Assembly: GCF_010974945.1 (NCBI RefSeq)
Contig: NZ_JAAIVB010000044.1
Span: 18,794-82,793 of the forward strand
Direction of reading: 5' to 3'
DNA: 64,000 nt
Source: Noviherbaspirillum galbum
GTDB lineage: Bacteria; Pseudomonadota; Gammaproteobacteria; Burkholderiales; Burkholderiaceae_D
A program made the translations under genes and the position numbers. Under the pieces are notes generated by a model. It saw only the letters and a list, made by a program, of their open reading frames with translations. It was not told the origin of the DNA and did not search any database. Below are positions 10,952 through 22,246 of this stretch, piece after piece (position 1 is the stretch's first letter; each line of letters starts with the position of its first letter).

Positions 10952-12325
10952 ATGTTCAAGATCAAGCCCCACATGCCGCGCGTGCTCAAGTTCACGCGCT
11001 TTTCCCTCCGCGACTTCCTCGTCGCCGCCGGTCCGGCCGCGCTGGCCCTCGTCCTAACGGGCATTCTGGCCTACTGGCTGGTCGATCCGTCCCCGCCGTC
11101 GACGGTTACCCTCGCAACCGGGCAGGACAACAGCGCCTACCAGGAATTCGGCCGCAAATACGAAGCCGCCCTGGCAAAAAGCGGCATCCAGGTCGGACTC
11201 GCCCCATCCATGGGATCGCAGGACAACCTGCAGCGCTTGCAGGATGACAATTCCAAGGTCGACATCGCCTTCGTGCAGAGCGGCTCGACCGAGCATGATG
11301 CAGCGCAGAAGCAGGGCCTCGTTTCGCTGGGAAGCCTCTTTACCGAGCCGGTCTGGCTCTTCATGCGAACGCAGAAGGCGGTTGGCCAGTTGAGCCAGCT
11401 GCACGGCATGAAGATCAATGTCGGGCCCGAGGGTAGCGGCGTGCCCGGGCTGTTCCGCCGCATCCTGTCGGTAAATGGCATCGAGCCTTCCGCCCTGCGG
11501 CTCGGCGACCTGGAAAACACGCCCGCCACCGTCGAGCTGCTTGCCGGGCGCATCGACGGCCTGGTCTTCAGTTCCGCGCCGGACGCGCCGCTTATCCAGA
11601 TGCTGCTGCAGACGCCGGGCATCAAGCTGTTCGATTTCGCGCAGGCGGAAGCGTACACGCGGCGCTTTCCCTTCCTGACCCACGTCATCCTGCCGCGCGG
11701 GATCGTGGACCTCGGGCGCGACCTGCCGCCCAAGGATTACCATCTCATCGCGCCGACGGCGACGCTGGTGGCGCGCGCGGACCTGCATCCGGCGCTGGTC
11801 AACCTGTTCGTGCAAGCGGCTGCCGACATCCACGGCGGCGCGGGCTGGTTCCAGCGACGCGGCGAATTTCCAACCGCGAGCTACACCGAGATACCGGTGT
11901 CGCCCGCCGCCAAGAAATTCTACGAAAGCGGTCCGCCCCTGCTGCAGCGCTACCTGCCGTTCTGGGTCGCGAATTTCCTGGAGCGGATGTGGGTCGTGGT
12001 GGTGGCGCTCGGCGCCCTCATCCTGCCGCTGTCGCGCATCATTCCGCCGCTGTATGTCTGGAAGGTGCGTTCGCGCGTCTATCGCTGGTATGGGCAGCTC
12101 CGGGCGGTGGAGCAGGCGGTCGAGGACGTGCCGGCGGAGCGGCGAAGGGAAGTCTTTGCCGCCCAGCTCGACCGGCTCAACGACATCGAGGAGCGCGTCA
12201 ACCGCATTTCCATTCCCTTGTCGTTTGCCGACGAGCTCTACGGCCTGCGCAGCCACATCAACTTCGTCCGCCGCAGGATCGCCGAGCTGATGGGCGGCGA
12301 AGGTCCGGCCACGCCGCCGCCCTGA
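10952..12325 (+). CDS. TAXI-family solute-binding protein, membrane anchored, orphan
   Basis: About 457 residues. An N-terminal hydrophobic segment (AAGPAALALVLTGILAYWL) is followed by the substrate-binding fold with TLATGQDNSAYQEFGRKY, the start pattern of TAXI (TRAP-associated extracytoplasmic) proteins, then SKVDIAFVQSG and INVGPEGSGVPGLFRRIL. A second hydrophobic segment (WVVVVALGALILPLSRIIPP) near residue 370 is followed by a charged, coiled-coil-like cytoplasmic tail of about 80 residues. Ordinary TAXI proteins lack this second anchor and tail. No TRAP permease gene is nearby. In-frame ATGs also exist at 10862 and 10940; MFKIKPHMPRVLKF at 10952 is preferred because it leaves a basic N-terminus before the anchor. 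Confidence 0.85.
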   Translation: MFKIKPHMPRVLKFTRFSLRDFLVAAGPAALALVLTGILAYWLVDPSPPSTVTLATGQDNSAYQEFGRKYEAALAKSGIQVGLAPSMGSQDNLQRLQDDNSKVDIAFVQSGSTEHDAAQKQGLVSLGSLFTEPVWLFMRTQKAVGQLSQLHGMKINVGPEGSGVPGLFRRILSVNGIEPSALRLGDLENTPATVELLAGRIDGLVFSSAPDAPLIQMLLQTPGIKLFDFAQAEAYTRRFPFLTHVILPRGIVDLGRDLPPKDYHLIAPTATLVARADLHPALVNLFVQAAADIHGGAGWFQRRGEFPTASYTEIPVSPAAKKFYESGPPLLQRYLPFWVANFLERMWVVVVALGALILPLSRIIPPLYVWKVRSRVYRWYGQLRAVEQAVEDVPAERRREVFAAQLDRLNDIEERVNRISIPLSFADELYGLRSHINFVRRRIAELMGGEGPATPPP

Positions 12326-12343
12326 CCATGCCGGTCGCGGACC

Positions 12344-12796
12344 TCAGGCGCCGACCCAGGGCAGGTTAGCCTTGCACCAGCCGCCGATGGTCTTGCGGTG
12401 GCCCTGCGCGTCCTTGTCGCCCTCGAAGCCCTCGAGAATGTCGAAGCAGTTTGCATAGCCCTGTTCAGTCGCCGCCTTGGCGGCATGGCGGGAACGTACG
12501 CCCGAGCGGCACAGGAACAGCAGCACGTCGTCCTTGCCGGCCGCGCCGGCGAGCTCTTCCAGGAAGCGCGGATTGGGGGTTCCGCCCGGGTAGACGCTCC
12601 ATTCCACGGCGACGTGCCTGTCGGCCGGGATGGCGACGCGGCCGACCCAGTCCCGCTCGGCATTCGTGCGCACGTCGACCAGCTTGGCTGCGGGGTGGCG
12701 CTGCAGCAGTTCATAGGCTTCCGCCGGCGTCACCGCCCCTGCGTAAGGTAGTCCCTGCAAATCGCGGCGCTGCCGCGCCGTCTCGATGATGTCCAT
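12344..12796 (-). CDS. Rhodanese-like domain protein
   Basis: A 150-residue single-domain rhodanese (sulfurtransferase). The domain runs from VTPAEAYELLQ through KLVDVRTNAERDWVG to the active-site loop LFLCRSGVRS, whose cysteine would carry the persulfide. The family uses thiosulfate or protein persulfides as donors, but the acceptor here is unknown. AGGA precedes the ATG at 12796; in-frame codons upstream run into the glnA regulatory region and are not family-like. Converges with the TAXI gene. Confidence 0.9.
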   Translation of the reverse strand: MDIIETARQRRDLQGLPYAGAVTPAEAYELLQRHPAAKLVDVRTNAERDWVGRVAIPADRHVAVEWSVYPGGTPNPRFLEELAGAAGKDDVLLFLCRSGVRSRHAAKAATEQGYANCFDILEGFEGDKDAQGHRKTIGGWCKANLPWVGA

Positions 12797-12866
12797 CTCT
12801 CGTCCTTTCGATTGAAGAATGATTACGGTGATCCTTGGAATTATAGTGATTTGCCGTGAGCCACAA

Positions 12867-12954
12867 TGCACCAAAAAAGTGCTTAAATTTATTTTCCTGT
12901 CAAGCATATGCACCATAATGGCTCATATGCGCGGAATTGCACTTTTTAGGTGAA
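12867..12954 (+). promoter_or_regulatory. Cluster of NtrC-type binding sites upstream of glnA
   Basis: Three 17-bp sites resemble the NtrC consensus TGCACC-N5-GGTGCA: 12867-12883 (TGCACCAAAAAAGTGCT, near perfect), 12909-12925 (left half TGCACC intact, right half poor) and 12938-12954 (TGCACTTTTTAGGTGAA, good). They lie about 130-220 bases upstream of the predicted start point, the usual enhancer distance for NtrC acting on sigma-54 promoters. ntrB and ntrC lie downstream in the same locus. Confidence 0.8.
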
Positions 12955-13060
12955 CCGCTGTCGAACGCGACTTTGTGCAAAATGGCCGCGTTCTGTGCGT
13001 TATTCAGCCCATTTCGCATGCTTCATGACAGTGCGCAAAAACATTTTTCGCGGATGTTGA

Positions 13061-13076
13061 TGGCATGGAATCTGCT
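13061..13076 (+). promoter_or_regulatory. Sigma-54 promoter of glnA
   Basis: TGGCATGGAATCTGCT matches the -24/-12 consensus TGGCAC-N5-TTGCW with correct GG to GC spacing and two mismatches (T for C in the -24 element, C for T in the -12 element). Transcription would start near 13087, giving a leader of about 150 bases. With the NtrC sites upstream it makes glnA a classical nitrogen-limitation-induced gene. Confidence 0.8.
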
Positions 13077-13235
13077 ATCATTCCGCGCTGAGTTTTGAAC
13101 ACAACAATCCTGGCGGCGCTCCGGAATCAGGCACAGGCGATGGCATGTGCGCGGGACGCAAGCACCGGCAGAACAGGCTCAATCACTCTCGCAGCAACCT
13201 ACCGTATCACTTTGCTCACATTTTAGGAGATTCGC

Positions 13236-14651
13236 ATGGCAAGAACGGCCGCAGAGGTCTTGAAGATGGCGAAAGAAAACGAAGTCAAATTCGTTGATTT
13301 TCGTTTTGCTGACACCCGAGGCAAGGAACAGCACGTCACCGTACCCGTTTCGCAGTTCGGTATGGACAAGTTCGATTCCGGCCATGCCTTCGACGGCTCC
13401 TCGATCGCCGGCTGGAAGGGCATCGAAGCCTCCGACATGCTGCTCATGCCGGACCCCAACACCGCCAACATCGATCCGTTCATGGAAGAGACCACCCTCT
13501 TCATGCAGTGCGACGTGATCGAGCCGTCCGACGGCAAGGGCTATGACCGCGACCCGCGTTCCATCGCGAAGCGCGCGGAAGCCTACCTCAAGTCCTCCGG
13601 CATCGGCGACACCGCCTACTTCGGTCCCGAGCCCGAGTTCTTCATCTTCGACAGCGTGCGCTGGAAGATCGACATGTCCGGCTGCTTCGTGAAGATCGAT
13701 TCCGAAGAAGCTTCCTGGACCACCGGCGAGAAGCTCGAAGGCGGCAACACCGGCCACCGTCCGACCGTCAAGGGCGGCTACTTCCCGGTTCCCCCGGTCG
13801 ACAGCTTCCAGGACATGCGTTCCGAAATGTCCCTGATCCTCGAAGCCATGGGCATCCCCGTCGAAGTGCACCACCACGAAGTGGCTGGCGCCGGCCAGAA
13901 TGAGCTCGGCACCAAGTTCTCCACGCTGGTCGAGCGCGCCGACTGGACCCAGAACCTGAAGTACGTGATCTGGAACGTCGCCCACACCTACGGCAAGACC
14001 GCGACCTTCATGCCCAAGCCCCTGGTTGGCGACAACGGCTCCGGCATGCACGTGCACCAGTCCGTCTGGAAGGACGGCCAGAACCTGTTCGCCGGCGACG
14101 GCTATGCCGGCCTGTCCGACTTCGCGCTGTACTACATCGGCGGCATCATCAAGCACGCCCGCGCGCTCAACGCCATCACCAACCCCGGCACCAACTCCTA
14201 CAAGCGCCTGGTGCCCGGCTTCGAAGCCCCGGTGAAGCTGGCCTACTCGGCACGCAACCGCTCCGCGTCCATCCGCATTCCGCACGTCGCGAATCCGAAG
14301 GGCCGCCGCGTCGAAGCGCGCTTCCCGGATCCCCTGTCCAACCCGTACCTGTGCTTCTCCGCCCTGCTGATGGCAGGCCTGGACGGCGTGCAGAACAAGA
14401 TCCACCCGGGCGAGGCAGCGACCAAGGACCTGTACCACCTGCCGCCGGAAGAAGACGCGCTGATCCCGACCGTGTGCTCCTCGCTCGACCAGGCGCTCGA
14501 GTACCTGGACAAGGACCGCGAGTTCCTCACCCGCGGCGGCGTGTTCAGCGACACCATGATCGATGCCTACATCGAGCTGAAGATGCAGGAAGTCCAGCGC
14601 TTCCGCATGACGACGCACCCGATCGAGTTCGACATGTACTATTCGCTGTAA
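13236..14651 (+). CDS. glnA: Glutamine synthetase, type I
   Basis: GlnA (471 aa) assimilates ammonium onto glutamate with ATP and forms a cytosolic dodecamer. Seen: the N-terminal beta-grasp part ([17 protein letters not shown]), [13 protein letters not shown], the metal/ATP segment [27 protein letters not shown], and the adenylylation loop [10 protein letters not shown] with Tyr at about residue 400. The length and the Tyr identify the adenylylatable GSI-beta type. AGGAG lies just upstream of the ATG. First gene of the glnA-DUF4124-ntrB-ntrC locus. Confidence 0.98.
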   Translation: MARTAAEVLKMAKENEVKFVDFRFADTRGKEQHVTVPVSQFGMDKFDSGHAFDGSSIAGWKGIEASDMLLMPDPNTANIDPFMEETTLFMQCDVIEPSDGKGYDRDPRSIAKRAEAYLKSSGIGDTAYFGPEPEFFIFDSVRWKIDMSGCFVKIDSEEASWTTGEKLEGGNTGHRPTVKGGYFPVPPVDSFQDMRSEMSLILEAMGIPVEVHHHEVAGAGQNELGTKFSTLVERADWTQNLKYVIWNVAHTYGKTATFMPKPLVGDNGSGMHVHQSVWKDGQNLFAGDGYAGLSDFALYYIGGIIKHARALNAITNPGTNSYKRLVPGFEAPVKLAYSARNRSASIRIPHVANPKGRRVEARFPDPLSNPYLCFSALLMAGLDGVQNKIHPGEAATKDLYHLPPEEDALIPTVCSSLDQALEYLDKDREFLTRGGVFSDTMIDAYIELKMQEVQRFRMTTHPIEFDMYYSL

Positions 14652-14678
14652 TCAGCGGCGCCTGATCCAGGCTTGAGG

Positions 14679-14708
14679 ACGGGAGGGGCTTCGGCTTCTC
14701 CCGTTTTT
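14679..14708 (+). terminator. Rho-independent terminator after glnA
   Basis: ACGGGAG pairs with CTCCCGT around a loop containing GGCTTCGGC and is followed by TTTTT. It lies 28 bases after the glnA stop. Because NtrC-controlled glnA is usually much more abundant than NtrB/NtrC, a partial terminator here fits. Confidence 0.8.
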
Positions 14709-14796
14709 ATTTTGGGAAACCTTGTCCGCCGGATGCAATCCAAGGGCGTTGACGCTGTTTGTAAAGCCCGGCTTTCTATCCTAAACTATAGGCGCC

Positions 14797-15315
14797 ATGA
14801 AGTTTCTCAAAAGTAACATTATGAAGACGATCATTCTTGGCGGCTTGCTCGCCGCTGCCACCACCGGCGCATTCGCGCAAAGCGCGATCTTTAAATGCAC
14901 GAACAAGAATGGCACCGTGGAATACACGAACATCGGTGACAACAAGGGATGCGTGAAGCCGAACCTGGAAAACACGACCATCATCCCCGCGCCGGCCTCG
15001 GTGAAGAAGGCCCAAGCCCAGCAGACCGCCAGCGCGAAGCAGGCGAGTTCTCCCGCCGATTTCCCCAAGGTCGACAGCAGCACGCAGAAGGCCCGCGACA
15101 CGGACCGCAAGCAGATCCTGCTGGACGAAATGCGCGCCGAGGAACAGAAGCTCGCCGGCCTGAAGAAGGAATTCAACAACGGCGAACCCGAACGCCGGGG
15201 CGATGAGCGCAACTACGCGAAATACCAGGAGCGGGTAGCCCTGATGAAGCAAGACATCGAGCGCTCGGAAAAAAACATTGAAGCCCTCAAGCGTGAATTG
15301 GGCAACATGAAGTGA
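14797..15315 (+). CDS. Secreted DUF4124-domain protein
   Basis: 172 residues with a signal peptide (KTIILGGLLAAATTGAFA, cleavage after AFA) and then the DUF4124 pattern IFKCTNKNGTVEYTNIG with Cys residues that may form a disulfide. A long charged C-terminal coiled coil follows (EEQKLAGLKKEF, ERSEKNIEALKREL). Function is unknown; such genes commonly sit between glnA and ntrB in Burkholderiales. An alternative start at 14821 would give a shorter signal peptide; neither start has a clear ribosome-binding site, so the exact start is uncertain. Confidence 0.85.
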   Translation: MKFLKSNIMKTIILGGLLAAATTGAFAQSAIFKCTNKNGTVEYTNIGDNKGCVKPNLENTTIIPAPASVKKAQAQQTASAKQASSPADFPKVDSSTQKARDTDRKQILLDEMRAEEQKLAGLKKEFNNGEPERRGDERNYAKYQERVALMKQDIERSEKNIEALKRELGNMK

Positions 15316-15360
15316 GGCCATGCCTTCCGGCGCTTTGCCCGGGTACAACACTTGCATGGA

Positions 15361-15386
15361 AAAGCCGCATCATGCGGCTTTTTTTT
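15361..15386 (+). terminator. Strong rho-independent terminator
   Basis: AAGCCGC pairs with GCGGCTT around a five-base loop and runs directly into eight Ts. It follows the DUF4124 gene by 46 bases and separates it from ntrB, so ntrB-ntrC probably have their own promoter or depend on readthrough. Confidence 0.9.
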
Positions 15387-15472
15387 CGTCCCGCGAATCT
15401 GCGATTGTGCGGCGAAGGCTTGGGGCACACAATGCATAATGAACTTTCCATGAACGTCACCACCGGCTCCAC

Positions 15473-16546
15473 GTGAAAACGACATCAGTTCCCCTCGACG
15501 GCCTGGACCTGCTTTCCTCGGCCGTGCTCATCCTCGATGCGGAAAGCCGTGTCGCCTACGCCAACGCCGCCGCGGAAAACCTCTTGGAGGCATCGTTCAA
15601 GATGCTGTCCAGCCAGACCCTCGGCAAGCTCTTCCTCAACGGCGAGGAACTCTCCGACGTCATCCGCCAGGCCACGGCCAACCAGTTCGCCGACAAGCGC
15701 CTCGACCTCACGCTCGAACGCCACGGCCGCGAACCCCTGCATGTGCACGTGGTCGTGACGGCGCTCGACCGGCACGACCTGCCGGTGCTGATCGAATTGC
15801 GCGAGAACGTGCAGCAGCTCAAGCTCGACCGCGAGGAACGCCTGCTGGACCAGAGCCAGGTCAACAAGGAACTCATCCGCAACCTGGCCCACGAGATCAA
15901 GAATCCGCTCGGCGGCATCCGCGGCGCGGCGCAGCTGCTCGAATTCGAGTTGCCCGAGCGGCACCTGAAGGAACTGCGCGAATACACCCAGGTGATCATC
16001 AAGGAAGCCGACCGCCTGCAAACCCTCGTCGATCGCCTGCTCGCGCCGCACAAGCGGCCGCACATCGTCGGCGACGTCAACATCCACGAGGTGTGCGAGC
16101 GCGTGCGCAGCCTGATCATGGCCGAATTCCCCCATGGCCTTGCGCTCAAGCGCGACTACGACCTGTCGGTGCCCGAATTCCGCGGCGACAAGGAACAGCT
16201 CATCCAGGCGGTGCTCAACATCACGCACAACGCCGCGCAGGCGCTCAAGGAACGCATCGCGCAGGGCGACGCCCAGATCACGCTGCAGACGCGCGTCGCC
16301 CGCCAGGTCACCCTGGCGAAAGTACGTTACAGGCTGGCATTAGACTTGCATATCATTGACAACGGACCGGGCATCCCGCCAGAGATCCGCGACCGCATTT
16401 TCTACCCGCTCGTGTCGGGCAGGGAGGGTGGCAGCGGACTGGGCCTGACGCTTGCGCAAACCTTCGTGCAGCAGCACCTCGGCGTGATCGAATGCGAAAG
16501 CAGGCCGGGATGCACCGACTTCCGGATACTGATCCCGCTGCCCTGA
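15473..16546 (+). CDS. glnL: Nitrogen regulation sensor histidine kinase NtrB (GlnL)
   Basis: About 357 residues, cytosolic (no membrane segment). An N-terminal PAS domain (LDAESRVAYANAAAENLLE) is followed by the HisKA box LAHEIKNPLGGIRGAAQLL with His at about 140 and the ATPase domain with DNGPGIPPEIRDRIFYPL and GGSGLGLTLAQ. NtrB phosphorylates NtrC under nitrogen limitation and dephosphorylates it when bound by PII. The open frame starts with GTG at 15473; no upstream in-frame ATG was found and no strong Shine-Dalgarno sequence is visible, so the start is tentative. ntrC follows after 60 bases. Confidence 0.95.
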   Translation: MKTTSVPLDGLDLLSSAVLILDAESRVAYANAAAENLLEASFKMLSSQTLGKLFLNGEELSDVIRQATANQFADKRLDLTLERHGREPLHVHVVVTALDRHDLPVLIELRENVQQLKLDREERLLDQSQVNKELIRNLAHEIKNPLGGIRGAAQLLEFELPERHLKELREYTQVIIKEADRLQTLVDRLLAPHKRPHIVGDVNIHEVCERVRSLIMAEFPHGLALKRDYDLSVPEFRGDKEQLIQAVLNITHNAAQALKERIAQGDAQITLQTRVARQVTLAKVRYRLALDLHIIDNGPGIPPEIRDRIFYPLVSGREGGSGLGLTLAQTFVQQHLGVIECESRPGCTDFRILIPLP

Positions 16547-16606
16547 GCCCACAACGCACGGGGACGGACCCACCGAACGCCACACGCCTCGGAATACTAG
16601 AAAACG

Positions 16607-18208
<1,602 letters not shown>

Positions 18209-18318
18209 AAAACGAGCGGATGAGCCCGGTCGCCCGCGCACCAGGCTTCATCCTGCTCAATGCGCGCTGGCGGCATTCGCCCTAGCATGGTGGAGTTCAA
18301 CTCTCATGCCGCCAGCCC

Positions 18319-19593
18319 TTGCGATTCCGACTCCGCCACCTGCTTTTTGCCGTTGCCGCCACCCTGGCGCTGACCCTGCTCGTCTCCAACCTGACGACCG
18401 ACGACAAGAAGATCGAAGTCGAGGTCCGCAGTCCCTACGCCGCCCGCGACCCACAATTCCTGCGCAGCATGGGCGTGCTGCTGGGCCCCAGCATCGTCCG
18501 CGGCAACCAGGTAAGGCACCTGGAGAACGGCGACGAGATCTTTCCCGCCATGCTCGACGCCATCCGCGCGGCCCGCACCACCATCACCTTCGAGACCTAT
18601 ATCTACTGGTCGGGCGAGGTCGGCCGCCGTTTCGCCGACGCGCTGCGCGAACGCGCCCGCGCGGGCGTGAAGGTGCATGTGCTGCTCGACTGGGTCGGCA
18701 GCAGCAAGATGGACGATTCCCTGCTGCAGGCGATGCGCGCCGACGGCGTCCAGGTGGCGCGCTATCACCAGCCGAAGTGGTACAACCTCTCGCGCCTCAA
18801 CAACCGCACCCACCGCAAGCTGCTGGTGGTAGACGGACGGGTCGCCTTCACCGGCGGCGTCGGCATCGCCGACAAGTGGTCCGGCAACGCGCAGGACGAA
18901 AACCACTGGCGGGACTCGCATTTCCGCGTGGAAGGCCCGGTGGCGCTGCAGTTCCAGGCGGTGTTCATGGATAACTGGGTCCAGGCGACCGGCAAGGTGC
19001 TGCACACGCCGGACTACTTCCCGGAGATCGAGAACGCCGGGGACAAGGCGGCGCAGATGTTCAGCAGCGGCCCGTCCGGCGGCAGCGAAAGCATGCACCT
19101 GATGTACCTGCTGGCGATCGCTTCGTCACGCGAAAGCATCCTGCTGTCGAGTTCCTATTTCGTGCCGGACGAACTCGCGATCGGCGCGCTGGTCGAGGCC
19201 GCGAAGCGCGGCGTGCGCATCCGCATCATCACGCCAGGCGACAAGATCGATACCGAGGTGGTCCGCCGCGCCTCGCGCGCGCGCTGGGGCGACCTGCTCA
19301 AGGCAGGCATCGGCATCTACGAATACCAGCCGACGATGTTCCATTGCAAGGTGATGATCGTGGATGGCTTTCTCGTCTCCACCGGCTCGACCAATTTCGA
19401 CAACCGCTCGTTCCGCCTGAACGATGAAGCCAACCTGAACGTCTATGATCCGGCGTTCGCGGCCGAGATGGCGAAGGTGTTCGAGGACGATGTGAAGCAC
19501 GCGCGGCAGGTCACGCTGGAGCAATGGGAAGGGCGTCCCTGGCATGAAAAGCTGCTGGAGCAGGCGCTGTCCCTGATCGGCCAGCAGCTTTGA
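18319..19593 (+). CDS. Phospholipase D-type cardiolipin synthase-like protein
   Basis: About 424 residues with an N-terminal membrane anchor (LRHLLFAVAATLALTLLVSNL) and two complete HKD motifs, HRKLLVVDG (His about 165) and HCKVMIVDG (His about 342). The segments TFETYIYWSGEVGRRFADAL and GSTNFDNRSFRLNDEANLN are typical of cardiolipin synthases, which condense two phosphatidylglycerols (or use PE). Whether it is a ClsA/B/C equivalent cannot be decided here. An in-frame stop at 18283 leaves TTG at 18319 as the only start ahead of the anchor. 110 bases after ntrC. Confidence 0.88.
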   Translation: MRFRLRHLLFAVAATLALTLLVSNLTTDDKKIEVEVRSPYAARDPQFLRSMGVLLGPSIVRGNQVRHLENGDEIFPAMLDAIRAARTTITFETYIYWSGEVGRRFADALRERARAGVKVHVLLDWVGSSKMDDSLLQAMRADGVQVARYHQPKWYNLSRLNNRTHRKLLVVDGRVAFTGGVGIADKWSGNAQDENHWRDSHFRVEGPVALQFQAVFMDNWVQATGKVLHTPDYFPEIENAGDKAAQMFSSGPSGGSESMHLMYLLAIASSRESILLSSSYFVPDELAIGALVEAAKRGVRIRIITPGDKIDTEVVRRASRARWGDLLKAGIGIYEYQPTMFHCKVMIVDGFLVSTGSTNFDNRSFRLNDEANLNVYDPAFAAEMAKVFEDDVKHARQVTLEQWEGRPWHEKLLEQALSLIGQQL

Positions 19594-19618
19594 CGGCGTC
19601 GCGCGCGGAGATTGCGGA

Positions 19619-19810
19619 TCAGCCCTTGCGACGCGGATAGCCTTCGGCCGTGATGCGGCGCCAGACCGCTTCCTTCTCGTCTTCCGTCATGAACACCCAG
19701 TTCGCCACTTCGGCAACGGTGCGGCCGCAGCCGCGGCATACCTCGTCGAAGGTGGTGGAACAGACGGCAACGCAGGGCGTATCGGGACGGCTGGGACGGG
19801 AATTCTGCAT
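19619..19810 (-). CDS. Small DUF1289 protein
   Basis: 63 residues with the DUF1289 pattern TPCVAVCSTTFDEVCRGCGRTVAEVANW: four cysteines spaced as in a small metal- or Fe-S-binding knuckle, followed by the conserved W and a basic tail. Function is unknown. It converges with the cardiolipin synthase-like gene and is divergent from the GST gene, 38 bases away. Confidence 0.88.
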   Translation of the reverse strand: MQNSRPSRPDTPCVAVCSTTFDEVCRGCGRTVAEVANWVFMTEDEKEAVWRRITAEGYPRRKG

Positions 19811-19848
19811 AATGGAGGCCTTAAAACGACAATGATAGGCGAGATTCC

Positions 19849-20502
19849 ATGCTCAAGCTCTACTACAACCCCGGCAGCGCGAATCTTGCGCCGCACATGT
19901 TGCTGAATGAACTCAAGCTGCCGCACGAACTGATCTTCGTCGACCAGGAAAAGGGCATGCACCGCCAGCCCGAGTACATGAAGCTCAACCCCACGGGGCG
20001 CATTCCGGTGCTGGTCGACGGCGACATGGTGCTCTTCGAGACCGCCGCGATCTGCCTGCACCTCGTCGATACCCATCCCGAGGCCGGCCTGGCCCCGGCG
20101 CCCGGCACGAAGGAGAGGGCGGAGTTCTACAAGTGGCTGGTCTACCTGACCAATACGCTGCAGGCCGAGCTGATCACCTACTTCTATCCCGACCGGCTGG
20201 TGGATGACGCGGCGCAGGCGGCGGTCGTCAAGCGCCATGCGGAAGAGCGCGTGGGAAGCATGCTGGACCTGATGGAATCGCATCTCGCCGACAAAGCCGC
20301 GGCGGGGCAGGGCCCGTTCTTCCTCGGCGACCGCCTCTCCGTCGTCGATCACTATGCCTTCATGCTCAGCCGCTGGACGCGCGGCATGCAAAATCCGGCG
20401 CGCAATCGGCCCCAACTCTCGCGTTTCCAGCAGATGATGCTGGCCCGCCCGGCGGTCAAGAAGACCTTCGAGGCGGAAGGATTGGGCGAACCCTACGTCT
20501 GA
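19849..20502 (+). CDS. Glutathione S-transferase family protein
   Basis: 217 residues. The N-terminal thioredoxin-like domain ([22 protein letters not shown]) contains a Ser/Asn-type glutathione site, the cis-Pro segment [12 protein letters not shown] and the ETAAICLHL motif, followed by an all-helical C-terminal domain with [16 protein letters not shown]. The substrate is unknown; the sequence is closest in style to bacterial beta/nu-class GSTs. It overlaps the 3' end of prpR by ten bases, tail to tail. Confidence 0.9.
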   Translation: MLKLYYNPGSANLAPHMLLNELKLPHELIFVDQEKGMHRQPEYMKLNPTGRIPVLVDGDMVLFETAAICLHLVDTHPEAGLAPAPGTKERAEFYKWLVYLTNTLQAELITYFYPDRLVDDAAQAAVVKRHAEERVGSMLDLMESHLADKAAAGQGPFFLGDRLSVVDHYAFMLSRWTRGMQNPARNRPQLSRFQQMMLARPAVKKTFEAEGLGEPYV

Positions 20503-22103
20503 CTTTCCTGGCCCGCTTCCTTCAGCTTGCGCCACAGCGTCGTGCGGCTGATGCCCAGGTGGCGCGCGGCGGCTTCCCGGTTGCCCTTGAAGCGCGCCAG
20601 CACGCCGGCGATGTCCTCGACCTCCGCGTCGGGCGGCAGCAGGACCGCGGGCGCTGCGCCTGACGCTAGTTCCGGCGCGATCTTCAGCAGGAGGCTGGGC
20701 GTGAGCGCCTGCAGCGGCTCGGCGGCCAGGAACAGCGCCAGCCTTTCCATCAGGTTACGCAACTCGCGCACGTTGCCCGGCCAGGCGTGCGCGCCGAGCA
20801 AGGGCGCGCAGGCGACGACCTCCGCATGCAGGTTGGCATGCGGCCGCGTGCCGAGGTCGGCAAGAGCATTCTTCAGGCACCACTCCGCCAGGGTGACGAG
20901 GTCGTCGGCGCGCTCGCGCAGGGGCGGCAGGCGCAGCCTGAGCACGCAGAGGCGATAGAATAGGTCGGCGCGGAAACGGCCTTCCTTCACGCGCTGGTCG
21001 AGGTCGCAATGGGTGGCGCTGATGACCCGCACGTTGACCGGCACCGGCCGCGTGCCGCCCACCCGCATCACTTCCCTTTCCTCGAGCACCCGCAGCAGGC
21101 GCGTCTGCAAAGGCAGAGGCATCTCGCCGATCTCGTCCAGGAACAGCGTGCCGCGGCTGGCCGCCTCGAACAGGCCGGCGCGGCCGCCCCGCCGCGACCC
21201 GGTGAACGCTCCTTCCTCGTAGCCGAACAGTTCCGACTCGAGCAGGGACTCCGCCACCGCCCCGCAATTGATCGCCACGAAGGGAAAGCGCGCGCGCTGG
21301 CTTTCGCGGTGGATCGCCTGCGCCGCGAGTTCCTTGCCGGTGCCGGTTTCGCCCTGGATCAGCACGGTCGCCGAGGACTTGGCGAAAAGCTCGATGGATT
21401 GCCGCACCGCCTGCATCGGCTGCGAATCGCCGCGCAGGCTGCCGATGCCGTGCCTGGCACGCGGGCGGTCGTCGGCAGCAGGCGCCACCCTGCCGCTCTC
21501 GAGGCGGGTGTAATGCGCCAGTTCCAGCGCATCCTCGAAGGCTTGCCGGATCGACGCCGCCGAATAGATGAAGATGCCCGCCAGGCCAGCCTCCTCGGCG
21601 AGGTCGACCACCGAGCCCGCGCCGACGATCGCCTTGATGCCCGATGCCTTGAGCTCGCTGATCTGCGCCCGCGCATCCTCGGCGGTGACGTAGGTGCGCT
21701 GGATGATGCGCAGGCCGAAGGTGTTCTGGAAATCGACCAGCTCGGGCATGGTCTGCTGGTAGGTGATGAGGCCGATGTCCGGCGTGATCTTGCGCGCCTT
21801 GGCGAGCGCCTGCATGACGTCGAAGCCGCTCGCCTTGGCCACCACCACCGGCAGGCTCAGGCGGCTTTTGAGGTAGGCGGCGTTCGAGCCTGCGGCGATG
21901 ACCGCGTCGCAGCGCTCGGTTTCCAGGCGTTCCCGGATGTGCCGGACCGCGTCCTCGAAGCCGAGGGTGATGGGTTCGATGTCGGCGCGGTCATCGAATT
22001 CCGGGATGATGTCCCGGAACAGGTCTTGCAGCCGGGAAATGGCAACCGTCCAGATGACGGGCTTGTGATCGGCGGTCGCAGTCGGTTCAGCGGGGCGTCG
22101 CAT
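20493..22103 (-). CDS. prpR: Propionate catabolism sigma-54 activator PrpR
   Basis: 536 residues: an N-terminal PrpR_N sensor domain (about 1-190), which in the family responds to 2-methylcitrate, then an AAA+ domain with [15 protein letters not shown], the sigma-54 loop [19 protein letters not shown], and a C-terminal Fis-type HTH ([20 protein letters not shown]). It is divergent from prpB across 209 bases that contain a sigma-54 promoter, the arrangement known from enterobacteria and Burkholderia. Confidence 0.96.
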   Translation of the reverse strand: MRRPAEPTATADHKPVIWTVAISRLQDLFRDIIPEFDDRADIEPITLGFEDAVRHIRERLETERCDAVIAAGSNAAYLKSRLSLPVVVAKASGFDVMQALAKARKITPDIGLITYQQTMPELVDFQNTFGLRIIQRTYVTAEDARAQISELKASGIKAIVGAGSVVDLAEEAGLAGIFIYSAASIRQAFEDALELAHYTRLESGRVAPAADDRPRARHGIGSLRGDSQPMQAVRQSIELFAKSSATVLIQGETGTGKELAAQAIHRESQRARFPFVAINCGAVAESLLESELFGYEEGAFTGSRRGGRAGLFEAASRGTLFLDEIGEMPLPLQTRLLRVLEEREVMRVGGTRPVPVNVRVISATHCDLDQRVKEGRFRADLFYRLCVLRLRLPPLRERADDLVTLAEWCLKNALADLGTRPHANLHAEVVACAPLLGAHAWPGNVRELRNLMERLALFLAAEPLQALTPSLLLKIAPELASGAAPAVLLPPDAEVEDIAGVLARFKGNREAAARHLGISRTTLWRKLKEAGQESQT

Positions 22104-22172
22104 GTTTCATCGTATGCTTGAAATGTTTCATTGTAACGCCATCTGAAGCGAATGAAACGCCTATCGTTGTTT
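22102..22172. promoter_or_regulatory. TTTCAT repeats in the prpR-prpB gap (putative PrpR sites)
   Basis: ATGTTTCAT occurs at 22102-22110 and 22123-22131, exactly 21 bases apart (two helical turns). Inverted halves (AATGAAAC, GTTTCAATT) follow within 22150-22172. They overlap the prpR start and lie about 100-145 bases upstream of the sigma-54 promoter, which fits enhancer sites for PrpR with autoregulation. The PrpR site in this lineage is not known to me, so the assignment rests on position and symmetry. Confidence 0.5.
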
Positions 22173-22246
22173 CAATTCGGTGTCCAGCAAAGGTAAGCGC
22201 TTGAAAACACAACGTTTTTAGGTAGGGCTTTCCCGGATGCAGTCCG

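Noticed and set aside
15450..15476. Eight-codon leader peptide (ATG at 15450) overlapping the ntrB start
   Set aside because: No ribosome site and no regulatory codon run; more likely chance. The GTG of ntrB remains the better start despite weak signals.
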